Under the pieces are notes generated by a model. The model was not told the DNA's origin, searched no databases, and saw only the letters and a list, made by a program, of their open reading frames with translations. A DNA stretch of 64,000 nucleotides from Luzula sylvatica (Eukaryota; Streptophyta; Magnoliopsida; Poales; Juncaceae), in assembly GCA_946800325.1 (NCBI GenBank), contig OX326958.1, positions 73,467,264-73,531,263 on the forward strand, read 5' to 3'. Each line of letters opens with the position of its first letter. Position 1 is the stretch's first letter. The position numbers and the translations under genes are program-made. Positions 1 to 10,509 of the stretch are shown one piece after another.

Positions 1-434
1 AAATAACATACCTTCAAGATTTGTAGGGATATTATATATTTAGAGGAATAAATTTGATATTTTTTGTTTTACAAAGGGATATACACGAAATAATTCCACT
101 GTAATATATCATTAATTTGGAAGATATGAAAAATAAATTAGTAGATTCATAAATTTGTCAATACATTTCATAATTAGAAAAAATATTTTGGGATTTTTAA
201 TGTAGTTGTCATAGATTCAGAAATATTAACTCTAGAAATAAGGCTTCCTTAAATTAATATGATAAATGAAAATGAATAATGAATGCGGATCGGAAACGTA
301 TCCGCTCCGTTAACACCCTATCGCTTAAATGTAAACCCCTTCAGTCATCCATCATCCAGTCGCTAGGGTTTGTCCGGTTATTCCTTCTCATCTTTATCTA
401 TATAGAGTCGCCAGGGTTTTTGTAGGGTTTGGCC
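1..434 (+). promoter_or_regulatory. Upstream region and leader of the MORF8-like gene
   Basis: AT-rich DNA followed by a presumed promoter. Two copies of the telo-box octamer TAGGGTTT lie at 364-371 and 423-430, and a TATA-like tatctatata at about 395-404. Telo-boxes are frequent near starts of plant genes for organelle biogenesis and translation, which fits the downstream gene. The transcription start is inferred, not seen. Confidence 0.4.
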
Positions 435-2412
435 ATGGCGACCCGAGCTCTCCTCTCAAAGGTCTCATCCTTTGCTATACTCCCAGCATCTTCTCGTTCC
501 TTCTCCACTCGGTTCTTTTCAACCTCTCCCCTTATTCGACTCCGACCTCTTATTGCCCCGTTCGATCAGCTGGTTCTTTTCAAGCAACCGGTGATAACCG
601 GTCATGGCAGCCTGCGCTGCATGTCGACCCATCAGACCAACTCGTCTCTCAGAGATTCGAGCCCTAATTTCAGCAATAGGCCCCCTAAAGAGACGATTCT
701 TCTAGATGGATGTGATTTTGAGCACTGGCTTATTGTCATGGATCCACCGCCTGGTGATCAGGCTAATCCTGATATTACAAGGGATGAGATCATCGATTCT
801 TACATTAAGACCCTTGCACAGGTGGTGGGAAGGTATATTTCTTTTCCTCAACTTATTACCTTCAACAGTTTCTTGCTTGAACTTCAAATATGAAGTAGCT
901 ATCGAACAAGATCATTCTTTTTTTGTGCACGAAGTAAATTGTTAATGCATTTTGTTGTTTTCAAACCAGATATCCTGTCTTGTGAAATATATATCTCCTA
1001 GGATTTAATTCGAATAAGAAATGCCATCCATTGATTCTGATATTTTCTGTTGCGTACATAAGCATTTAAAATTAGTTCCAACTCTGGTCGTATTCATTGA
1101 TTTGAATTATTCTATTAAACATAGTTATTGTGTACTTGATACAGTTTGACTTCAATTTTGTTCTATATTACGTTAATGTTAATGAACGTAATATAATTCA
1201 TCCATTTTACATTTAGATTTAGTTTCATTCTATTTAACACTTTGTTTGTTTCTCTCTATTTAATTGAGATTGAATGATAAGAGTTTTGTTGATATTGTGT
1301 TGCAGTGAAGAAGAAGCAAGGATGAAGATCTACTCTGTGTCCACACGGCACTACTTTGCTTTTGGGGCTCTCGTCTCTGAGGAGCTCTCCTACAAAATTA
1401 AGGGTATTTTTTTATATATTTTATACTTAGATATTCGGTTCCTTCTCTAACTTCCTTTGTCTATTAACTTACATTACGCAGAGCTGCCACATGTTCGTTG
1501 GGTTCTCCCTGATTCATACTTGGATGTTAGGAACAAGGATTATGGAGGTTTGTTTATTCATCTACTTATTTCTGTTACGTAATATAGAAATATCAGGAAT
1601 CATCTAAAATATTGAAAGCTTGACATGAGAGTCTGATTTTTTCAGGGGAACCGTTCATAAACGGGGAGGCGGTACCATACGACCCGAAATACCACGATGA
1701 GTGGCTACGCAACAATGCACGCGCGAACGAGAGGTCGAGACGCAACGACCGTCCCCGCAACTTTGACCGATCAAGGAACTTCGAGCGGAGACGCGAAAAC
1801 ATGCAAACCTATCAAAACCCCTCCCCTCTTCCTCCCCCATCCGGTTTCAACAACGCACCTCCCAGAGACATGACCGCTCCACCTACACCCGCCACAAATA
1901 ACTTCAATAACATGCCACCACCACACGTGCCGCCTCCACCCAGCATGGGAGGAGGGCCGCCTCCACCCAGTGCGTACCAGGGTGGTATGCCTGGCACGTA
2001 CCGCGACGGTGGAGCTCCTCCAGGTGGTTACCCGAACCAACAAATGCCTCCACCCAATCTGCAACAGGGTTACGACCGTAGACCTGCTTATCAAGGACCG
2101 CCTCGTCAGCAGGGGTATGGAAACCCGAATGTAGATCAGGGAAATGGTTATCAAGGTGGCGGTGTTAACAATGGACCTGGTGCGTATCAGGGTGGTGGAG
2201 GATATCAAGGGGGTGGGAATTATCAGGGAGGTGGTGGTAACCAGCCTGAGAGGAACCATTACCAAGGTGGAAGGGGAGGGCCTCAGATGGGTGGTGGCAA
2301 TGGGAACTTTGAGCAGGGTCGACAGGGTGGTTATGGAGAAGGCGATGGTCGTGGTGGTGGTGCTTACAACCAATATCCGGGGAGAGACATGCCTGGAAGG
2401 GATTATCAGTAG
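435..2412 (+). CDS. MORF8: Multiple organellar RNA editing factor, MORF8/RIP1-like
   Basis: Four exons, 435-832, 1306-1403, 1482-1547 and 1646-2412, join in frame to 442 residues with GT-AG introns. The first ATG is at 435. Residues 1-60 are rich in Arg, Ser and Phe and almost free of acidic residues, as in a mitochondrial or plastid transit peptide. The conserved MORF box starts near [17 protein letters not shown] (residues 82-98), continues through [15 protein letters not shown] and the exon 2 block [17 protein letters not shown], and ends with [21 protein letters not shown] proteins bind PPR editing factors and are needed for C-to-U RNA editing in organelles. The long Gly/Pro/Gln/Tyr-rich tail from about residue 225 to the end separates MORF8/RIP1 from the short MORFs. 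The family call is firm; orthology to MORF8 rests on that tail and on overall similarity. Confidence 0.92.
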
Positions 2413-2931
2413 TCTTGTTTGAGAGCTGGCTTAGCTCGAGAGAGTATTTATTTTCTTTTTTGACTTGTCGTAAGTATGTTTTAGTAAGAATAATATGTTT
2501 GTTATCTTAGGATGGGTTGGCAGTTCAGAACTTCACTATATGTATGTTTGACAATTGGTTTCGACTTTTATGTGTGAACTCTTGTTGTTTTATAAATGTT
2601 GTGGTTGTGTTGTTGAATTTTACTGCCTTTGCTTTCTCCGGGCTTGTTTGTGGATGAAATTTGCTGGGTTTGTGGTGGAAGTTCACAGGGTCCATATATA
2701 TGTCCCTCTTATGTCTTTGTCGTCTTTTAGAATTGCGCAGATTAGAAAGTACAGTAAAATTTGAATATTTATAACTTTTCTGTTTTGGGAAATATTATGT
2801 AAGAGGATAGATTTTTTTTTGATATATAACATCCCAAAAGTTCAATTTGCAAAATTAACACCAGACTTGTCCAATTTGCAGATCTAGTATTTTCGTCAGC
2901 TAGCTTGACGAAAGTAAAATAACTTCCGTCA
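2413..2931. other. 3' UTR and intergenic DNA
   Basis: T-rich sequence after the MORF8-like stop, presumably the 3' UTR to roughly 2.6-2.8 kb. Nothing else recognisable. Confidence 0.4.
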
Positions 2932-3145
2932 TAGGGTTGGGCAAAAGTGCTTAAAGTGAGATTTAGACTGCTAATCAGGTTTTGTTCGGTTTAAAAAACA
3001 CAAAACCGAACCGAATCAATAAAAACCGAATAAAACTAATTTTAAATCAAACCGAACCAAATAATCCACTAAACCGAACCAAATAAATCAAAATTGATCG
3101 GTTCGGTTCGGTAACCAAATAAACCAAACCGTTTGAACACCCCTA
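2932..3145. repeat. Small element rich in AACCGAACC with TIR-like ends
   Basis: The interior repeats AACCGAACC and its variants. The left end reads TAGGGTTGGGCAAA; the right end, reverse complemented, reads TAGGGGTGTTCAAA. That is an imperfect terminal inverted repeat like those of small non-autonomous hAT-type elements. I see no matching target-site duplication, so the class is tentative. Confidence 0.4.
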
Positions 3146-3289
3146 GGAACGAACTTTTACTTATTCTATTCTTAGGAAAGTTGAAAACAAATTTTGTTGA
3201 TTACTCCAAAAATACTAAAATATAAAAACAACATTATTTCTAGGGTTATCAGTTGGTATCCGACAAATCATAACATGAGCTTGTGTATG

Positions 3290-3480
3290 CCACACAGGGG
3301 CGGATCCATGATCGATGTATAAGGGGGCCGGATTTTATAGGGGGAGCCGAAATAAAAAGAAAATCAAAATATGCCATTTGCGGGTCTTGAACTCAAGACC
3401 TTCCATCTCACAAACATCAACTTTGTCACTAGACTAGTTTAATCTATATGAAATATATGCAAGTTTATCATATTTATTAC
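3290..3480. repeat. Dispersed repeat with tRNA-like box
   Basis: Begins cacaggggcggatcc, a terminus-like motif with relatives at 39943 and, inverted, near 44575. At about 3380-3445 the minus strand carries GAGTTCAAGACC, which resembles a Pol III B box, preceded by an A-box-like stretch. This could be an old SINE or the end of another transposon; evidence is weak. Confidence 0.25.
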
Positions 3481-3579
3481 TTTTCAAACGAACAAAATCA
3501 CCTTATTTTTTCGCTAATACGTCGGTTCTTCATTTCTATGGTCACAAACATCAACTGGCCACAAAGAAACAATTACATC

Positions 3580-4190
3580 ATGTGCTCGAAGAATGGTCAA
3601 TTAGAAATTATGTAGAGTTTCGTGTGCAGGAAAGAAAGTACAAGTGAGTACAAGTGACTGACAAATTTGTTGCGTAAAAGAATGATGTATACGGAGACTC
3701 CGTGCAATTGTCCCAAAGTATGAAATGTATGAGGAATCAAATTTACATGAGGACACATGCCTTAATTTAGTGTTCCGTCCCATAATTGAGAATTAAATGT
3801 CGGAACATATTTGTTCAATAATATGACCTTGTTTACGACAAGATTTAACTTCAGATCCAACAAATATAAAGGGATTAGTGTTTTTTTAAATATGGGATGG
3901 AAATAACTTATATGATGGCATGGGAAGCTCGTTCAAAAGTGATCGCTCTTATTTTCGAAAAATGGAAGGATTTATATGTCGAATTGTTTTTTTATATGAA
4001 GATGCTACATATGAGGGATCCAAGTACAATTGTAGATTTTGAGTACGATAATGAAATGAGAGGTGAAATACATTATACACAATTTACATGGAAATTATTT
4101 GGGATGTCTTTTGATAGTCGCCATAATGGATGCAAACAAAGACCCATTGGGTCACAGTATTGATGGTTCACGTGATCGTTGTCCAAGAAA
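3580..4190 (+). pseudogene. Decayed MULE (MuDR-type) transposase fragment
   Basis: An 88-codon open stretch (3897-4163) contains KWKDLYVELFFYMKML then DPSTIVDFEYDNEM and FTWKLFGMSFDSRHNGCKQRPI. This has the order and spacing of the segment before the catalytic core of plant Mutator-like transposases (aromatic-rich helix, NPGT-V-x-E-like motif, FxRxFWxFxxxxxGFxxCRP). Upstream, in shifted frames, peptides such as WRLRAI and SDPTNIKG resemble the MuDR zinc-finger region. Many stops and frameshifts show it is dead. Family assignment is from motif resemblance only. Confidence 0.4.
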
Positions 4191-5286
4191 TAATAATTAA
4201 AATGTGAGTTTGTTGTGTAATTTGTATGAATTATATATGTTGTTTTCTTAATATGTTGTGGAATTTTTTTTTAATTTGGATAAATATTTATGTTTTTTTT
4301 TTTTAAGTTTTATTTTGAGATTTCATGAATTTAAGATTGGTATTTGGACACTAGGTGGATAATTTTGCAAAAAATCGAATGATTTTGGGATTCCTTCATT
4401 TATATTTTAATTCGTTCGAACCAGTAAGTTAGATATGTTGATCGGCGGGATGTGAGAACCACCCAATTTCTTTTTTTTAGTTTTGAGCATGATCTTATGG
4501 TTAATTAATTTTAACGAACATTTGATTAAAGTTGGATTGTGATTAGTAAATTTTAAAATCGAGTGGTTCTTGGATCCCGTCTCATGGAAAAGTGACGGGA
4601 TCCCAAACCCTGTATTTGGTTTATTTTTCAAGTTTGTCGAAAAACTTATTATTTGTGGTATTAATTTATTATATATGGTTATTTTGAAAAATGCCTAAAA
4701 ATATTCAAGGTCTTTTAAGATAAAATGGTAAGTAAAATAAAATATGAAAACCAAATAAATATTTTGATCAAAAGAAATTTAACATCATCCAATGTTAAAT
4801 TTAAATCCGTAAGAAGTAAATGAAAATAAAATCCTTCTTAAAAGTTTTTTTAAGTATAGAGTGAGATCTTTTTAAAATTTTCAGAAAAATTAGGGTTCTT
4901 TATATAATTCAACATAAATAATGGTTTAATATCTACTCAGAAAAAAAAAACGATGATTGCAACTGCCAAGCAAGTCTTTGGAACTCATGTCATGCGGAAA
5001 GCTAGCAATTATTCGGCATGCGAATCGGTATCCCTATATATCTTATTTAAGCAATAAACTAATTTTATTAAGCACCTCACCTAATTCCATTTTTTCTTTC
5101 TTGATTTTTCAAAGAGAAGTCACATGGGTGAAGATTGGAGACTGCATAATAGGTTCTTTTCGGTCTAAAGTATTATAGACTAATAATATTTTATTTGATT
5201 TAGTACTCGACCTTAAACTGCATTTCTTTTTGAAATAATAATAATGTTATATTCAGCACTTCTTTTTTAAAGAATCACCCAATAAA
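4191..5286. other. AT-rich intergenic DNA with a dispersed-repeat fragment
   Basis: No gene seen. Around 4575-4640 the text gtgacgggatccca ... ctgtatttggtt resembles gtgacaggttccga ... ctgcatttggtt near 17478-17507, so this is probably one short dispersed repeat present twice. Confidence 0.3.
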
Positions 5287-5458
5287 CCATCGATGAAGTT
5301 TTAAAAAAAAAAAAAAATGAGTAAATGGAGAAAACTCGGTGGTCCCCCATTCATTGATGTCAATGAGACTCGAACTCATAATTTCTCACAACATATGATT
5401 TTTTGTGTCTCACATGCAACCACTGGCTCACGAGCCCATTGGCCCATCGATAAAGTTT
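5287..5458 (-). mobile_element. tRNA-derived SINE, copy A
   Basis: On the minus strand an A-box-like GCTCGTGAGCCAGTGG (5420-5435) is followed by a B box GAGTTCGAGTCTC (5365-5377). The body is 5302-5443 and ends on the minus strand in a run of about 15 T. It is flanked by CCATCGATGAAGTTT (5287-5301) and CCATCGATAAAGTTT (5444-5458), a 14/15 target-site duplication. About 45 bases around the B box match copy B at 22.3 kb closely. Confidence 0.7.
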
Positions 5459-5589
5459 AACTATTTCTTTTTAAAATAATACAACTATATGTTTAACTTG
5501 TTTGATGTTGTTTCTTAACTTATTAAGTGTTCTCTTTGGTGGTTATAAAATAAAGGATGTGTTAAGCATTATTGTTTTTAAAATAGATA

Positions 5590-7380
5590 CTAGCAGAATA
5601 CTCGCGCTACGCATCGAGCATGTAAATTATGTTTTTTCATTGTAATACAATTATATATTTGTATGATTAATATTAGAAAAAGATATAATATAAATTTGAA
5701 TTCCTTTATCTATGATTATTCATATGTTTTACAATTATTTTACATTATGATAACAAAAAATTCCAGTTTTTTAATCAAATAATAATACTTATATTAATGT
5801 CACTATATAATAATATATTAAAATAAGATATAATATAAATTTACGAAAAACGTAACAACAAATATTATATCATTGTTCACAATAATTCATACAATATCAA
5901 ATATTAAAATAATGAATCATACAACATATGTAATAACACATTATTAATTATATAGTAGTAATATTTTTTATTAATTCAAATGCAATGAAAAATATAAAAT
6001 AATATAAAACTTAATAGTGGAAGTAATTTAATAAATAATATCAAAATTTAATTTATAATAAACATAAATACAATTATTTTATTTCATATGAATTTTTTAT
6101 TCTACATTTTGTAAAATGGCAATACAATTTGATAGGTGTTTATAACTTTAAAAAGTTATTTAGAGGGATAAATTTTTTTTTTTAATTCTATTATGTTTTC
6201 AAAAAAATTGTTTGTTTAAAAACACAAATATAATCTACTTAGTATTATATGAGATTCTTATTGTTATAATTTTTTTTAAAATAAATAATAATACTTAAAA
6301 ATTCTATTATGCAAATAAAATTATTAACAATATATTATGTAAATATGTATTTTTTTGCATTGTATTTTGTTACATAATATCTTTACAAATTGAAATTATG
6401 AAAAAAGGTATATATGAACTATGCTAATATGGATGTCAAAATAAAGAGAAAACAACGAATATATTTGATGGGTTTATAAAATTAAATTTCCAAAATAATA
6501 CTAATATATGTTGTATTTTTTATAACATTAAATATTAAATTATTAGCATTTCATATATAAAATTTTCATATTTCATTGCATTCACATTTTATCATGTAAT
6601 CTTGTTTGATTCAAAACACAAATATAATCTACTTATTATTATATGAGATTTTTATTGCTATAATTTTTTTTAAAATAAATAATAATACTTAAAAATTCTA
6701 TTATGCAAATAAAATTCTTAAAAATATATTATGTAAATATGTATATTTTTGCATTGTATTTTCTTACATAGTATCTTTACAAATTGAAATTATGAAAAAT
6801 GGTATGTATGAACTATATGCTAATATGGATGTAAAAATAAAGAGAAAAATAAAATGAATATATTTGATGGGTTTATAAAATTATATTTCCAAATAATACT
6901 AATATATGTTGTATTATTTTATAATATTACATATTAAATTATTAGAATTTCATATATAAATTTTTCATATTCCATTGCATTCATATTTGATCATGTAATC
7001 TTATGTGAAATGTTAAACAATTGATTAGACTTGGTATAATATGATTCTAACCAATAATAATATGCCACATCATTAATGTATGATGATGTGACTTTCTAAG
7101 AATGCTTAAAATACAGTGTAAAATAATAACACATAAATGACTACACAAAATATGATCTTCAAAAAATCTAACAAAAAATTAATGATTGAGATTAAACCAC
7201 ATCACTACATCTAATGGTTCAAATTAATACTTAAAAATAATTATACAAAATACATGTCTTAAATGATCAAATATAATATTAATGGATATGACGAATCCAC
7301 ATCACACAATCTAAAGGTTAATAATCAAGATAAAGATGATGATGTGGCTTCATGATGAGGCTTAAAGATAGGTGCAAAAT
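5590..7380 (-). mobile_element. Helitron-like non-autonomous element (tentative)
   Basis: The left edge read on the minus strand ends in a GC-rich hairpin-forming stretch (ctcgatgcgtagcgcgag), a few bases, then CTAG followed by T. That is the signature of a Helitron 3' terminus inserted at A/T. The interior is almost pure AT with no ORF. The other end is uncertain; minus-strand text near 7340-7380 (catgaagccacatcatcat) resembles 5' regions of plant non-autonomous Helitrons. No TSD is expected for Helitrons. Confidence 0.4.
6210..7003. repeat. Direct tandem duplication, unit about 394 bp
   Basis: The sequence from about 6210-6604 recurs at about 6605-7000 with scattered substitutions. Matching landmarks such as aacacaaatataatctactt are offset by 394 bases. 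Both copies are AT-rich and non-coding and lie inside the Helitron-like element. Confidence 0.8.
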
Positions 7381-7469
7381 AAGGGGGGTGGGTAAATTCC
7401 GCATTATGGATGTGCAAAACCTCATTTAGCCCCTGTTACACAAAACCTCAATTATCTTTTAATTATGTC

Positions 7470-7640
7470 AGCATACGTTTAACGTTTTGTATTCGTTTAA
7501 ACAAATTGATCATGCGTTTAAACGCAAGTTATATGTTTTGATGCCAGTCGTTTAAACATATGTCATACGTTTAACGTGTGGGTATTCGTTTAAATGTATT
7601 AACCATGTGTTTGAACGTTAATTGTAACTTAGTTTGATTT
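7470..7640. repeat. Cluster of CGTTTAAACG-type short palindromes
   Basis: The motif cgtttaa(a)cg and near variants recur about seven times, roughly every 20-25 bases, alternating in exactness. It sits immediately left of the LTR-like block. Confidence 0.6.
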
Positions 7641-7649
7641 TACTACTTC

Positions 7650-8205
7650 TAAACAGGTGCAAATAATGTGTCTCCATCATAGATTTCTTCGAACGGAATG
7701 TCAAATCAAAAGGATTATGAGTTGTATTTATAGAAGTATGTGTAGGGTTACGCACACGTTTATCAAAGTGTGCAGCGGAAGTTTGCTACGCATGCGTAAC
7801 CTAATTCTACCGGGATCACGCCCGAAAACCATCGAAAAAGGAAGAGTTTCGGAGAATTATCTCGTACAAGTTAGTACGTGATGCCTTCTTCTCCAAATCG
7901 GGCAACTTTCTCCAAAGCGTGCTCGTGCTATGCCTCTAGGCGTGTTGAACCTTCTCCAAGGATCGCTCGTGCAATCCCTCTACCCGTATCCACCTCGATT
8001 TCGACCGATCGGAAACCGTCGACGCCGTTCTAGTCGCCGTCACGATCATTTCTCTCAAGAACTTGCTCGAATCTCCCTCTCAATCTCACTAGATCTAATC
8101 TTTTGTGTGGAAGAAGATGAGAGAGAAAACCCGGCGGCTCAAAACCCTAGGTTGCAAAATGGCTAACTTAAAAATGAAATCAGAACTCTATATATATAGG
8201 AAATA
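7650..8205 (-). other. GC-richer block resembling an LTR leader
   Basis: A 500-bp island of higher GC in AT-rich surroundings. On the minus strand a tatatatagag box at about 8188-8202 precedes a CT-rich leader (ctctctcatcttcttcc). I see no coding similarity. The layout (short-repeat array, TATA box, leader) suggests U3-R-U5 of a solo LTR or a truncated retrotransposon on the minus strand. Terminal TG...CA and TSDs were not identified. Confidence 0.3.
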
Positions 8206-8720
8206 GACTACTGAGTCCGTTCCGAACGGACTCAGTTCGTTCCAATGGACTCAGCAGCTCTGACTATCACGAATTAGTTCGTTCCGAACGCACAAAAGAG
8301 TTCGTTCGAACGAACTCAGTTCTGACTGCAGATTTGCCTATACATATAAATTCTTCCAAGTTAATTTTTAAGTCATATTTCTTTCAGTATGATACCCTCA
8401 CATTTTATTCCATTCGAACGGAATAATATATCCGTTCGAGCGGAATGTCAAATCATCTAGATGTATAAAAACTTTGAAACCCGTTAGGTTCTCGTTTGAA
8501 TGGAATGATGCATTTGTTCAAACGGAAGTAAAACTTGTTATGATTCGTTCGAACGAAAGTGCACCCGAACATATGAGTATTTAGTTCATATTAATATGTT
8601 CGAACGGAACGTCTAGTCTATTCGAACGGAAGCTATAGCTGGAAATACTATTGAAAACATATGTTCTAAAATGTTATTTAAAACATTTCCGGTCAGTATG
8701 AACGAAAGTGTTACTAGGTC
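8206..8720. repeat. Array of TTCGAACGGAA-type palindromic motifs
   Basis: At least eight copies of (g)ttcgaacggaa or close variants occur between 8215 and 8710, e.g. gttccgaacggac, cattcgaacggaat, ccgttcgagcggaat, gttcgaacggaac, attcgaacggaagc. The core TTCGAA is self-complementary. Spacing is irregular (25-80 bp). Confidence 0.65.
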
Positions 8721-9099
8721 ATATGTTCTTAATTTTGCACTTTTTCGAGTTTAAAGATTTTTGTAAATATATTTTGAGCTTTATTAATTTAGATAAATAA
8801 AATATGCCGAGGTGATTTTTTTGAAGTTTTTGCGATGGCCCAACTCGTGAAAATCTTCGAGATCTTCAACATCGTTTATTTTTTATTTCGTCGTATCATC
8901 GTGTGTTTTTTGTAATCTCTTCGTATTCCTTTGATCTTGCATTAACTTGATAATTTTTAACCTATTTCTTATTAATAATGTTTAGACAAGTATCGACATT
9001 GTTTCAAAACAATCAAATATAATTTGAATTTGTATGGACCACGTCTTACTACAGGGCTTGTTCCTGTGATACTTTCAAAATTTTTTGTGAAAATCAATT

Positions 9100-10031
9100 G
9101 TTTAAAATAGGACCGGACTGGTCGGTTCAACCAAACAAACATACCCGATGTAAAAATGGGTTGGTTCAGTCAATGGATCGAGTATGCACATGAACCGGCC
9201 AAATTAGGATTAAACCGGCCGATATAATAGAAAAAACAGGATTAGACCGGACAAGATAACCGTCCGGCTTTTTTTCCTTTTCTTTTTTTCACCGTGAACT
9301 TTTTCCCATTTGTGATTTTTGCGATTTTACCCTTGTAAATTTCATGTATGCCCTCATAATCGCAAAATACAATTTACACCGTGTAATATAAATATACGAC
9401 ATCCTCATTTGTACCCGTGTAAATAAATTTTATGTCCCTGCAAAATATCATTTATACCCTTGTATTTCACAAATAACATTTATACACTTGTAATTATTTT
9501 TTATTCCCGTGTAATTATCTTTTGTATCCTTGTAATTATCTTTTATGCCCATTTAATTATCTTGTACGCCCTTGTAATAATTTTTTGAGAAGTTCTATCA
9601 TACACATTTTTAAAAAAAAATTGAATATATATTTAGAAGGGTGTATCATTAAATTTATTTTTTATAAATATTTTTTCTTGAATGGAACAATACAATTTTT
9701 TTATTCGTCCTACTATTCATTGATAAATGCACTTGCTAAATTAGCTTAAATACCCATTAATTTATAATTACTCAATATACCTCTGAAAAGAATGTATCAT
9801 AATAAGAACAAAGAGGTATGAGAGAACTCCCATAATTTTTTATGGTTGAATAATTGGATTGAAATATCTAAAGTTTTGATTCATGATATTTGCAGTTTAT
9901 ACTATTAAATATGATGATTTTTTTGCATTTTCAAACGAGAAAGTGAAACGATTCACCCACCAGTCCGACCAGTGAACCAGTGACCCGAAATTCGACTGGG
10001 TTGATGTCCGGCCCGGTCCGTTTTTAAAAAC
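9100..10031. mobile_element. Non-autonomous TIR element, about 930 bp
   Basis: The left end GTTTAAAATAGGACCGG and the reverse-complemented right end GTTTTTAAAAACGGACCGG form an imperfect 30-bp terminal inverted repeat continuing into CGGT/CCGG-rich subterminal DNA. No transposase ORF is present and no clear target-site duplication was found. Similar ends occur on hAT-like plant elements; class uncertain. Confidence 0.5.
9335..9595. repeat. Degenerate short tandem repeat, about 20 bp
   Basis: Repeats of the form cttgtaattatcttttatgccc, decaying in both directions. It lies inside the TIR element. An apparent short ORF here is an artefact of the repetition. Confidence 0.55.
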
Positions 10032-10124
10032 ATTGTGAATATCTCATTATTATGTTATGGATTTATGGATTTGTAATAGTCAAGTCCCCCGAGATTATGC
10101 TAGATGTACAATTGGCTTGCTTCC

Positions 10125-10500
10125 TCAAATTTTTTTTGAAAGATCGGCGAGCGCGATGCGCGCTCGATCCAAATCAATTTTCATTGAACAAAATCAAACA
10201 GAGTGTTACACAAAGTACATATAAACACCATTTCTACTTCTCATAAGAAATCTAGCCATATAAATATAATTAATCGGCTCGACCCTATAGCCTAGACTCA
10301 ACAATAACTCTTCCATTGATGTATCAAATTTTGTATGCATGAAATTAGGAGGTCGTGCATTCTTCCTTTACGTTGGGATATACGGTTGTTTCTCTCCTTC
10401 CAAATTGTCCAAATTACGTGAGGATGAGAAGTGTTGTTGTCAACGATGCTCTTGTGGTTAGCATTTCCATTATTTCCTTCAAATGGATTCTCAGAGTCTC
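10125..10500 (-). pseudogene. 5'-truncated LINE 3' end
   Basis: The minus strand encodes HVIWTIWKERNNR followed by HDLLISCIQNLIHQWKSYC and a stop at about 10308. This is the C-terminal tail typical of plant L1-type ORF2 proteins and parallels AAWHLWKERNRR at the end of the intact LINE at 52 kb. Downstream on the minus strand lies a perfect 8-bp-stem hairpin (CGAGCGCG, loop CAT, CGCGCTCG, 10156-10174) and then a short A tail (T run at 10131-10138 on the plus strand). Reverse transcriptase and endonuclease are missing. Confidence 0.75.
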
Positions 10501-10509
10501 TCTATTTTT

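Noticed and set aside
1771..2373. 200-codon ORF antisense to the MORF8-like gene
   Set aside because: It mirrors the Gly/Pro-rich repetitive tail on the other strand; no domain, and the plus strand is clearly coding.
7930..8166. 78-codon Arg-rich ORF
   Set aside because: It lies in the LTR-like GC-rich block; composition follows base content, no similarity recognised.
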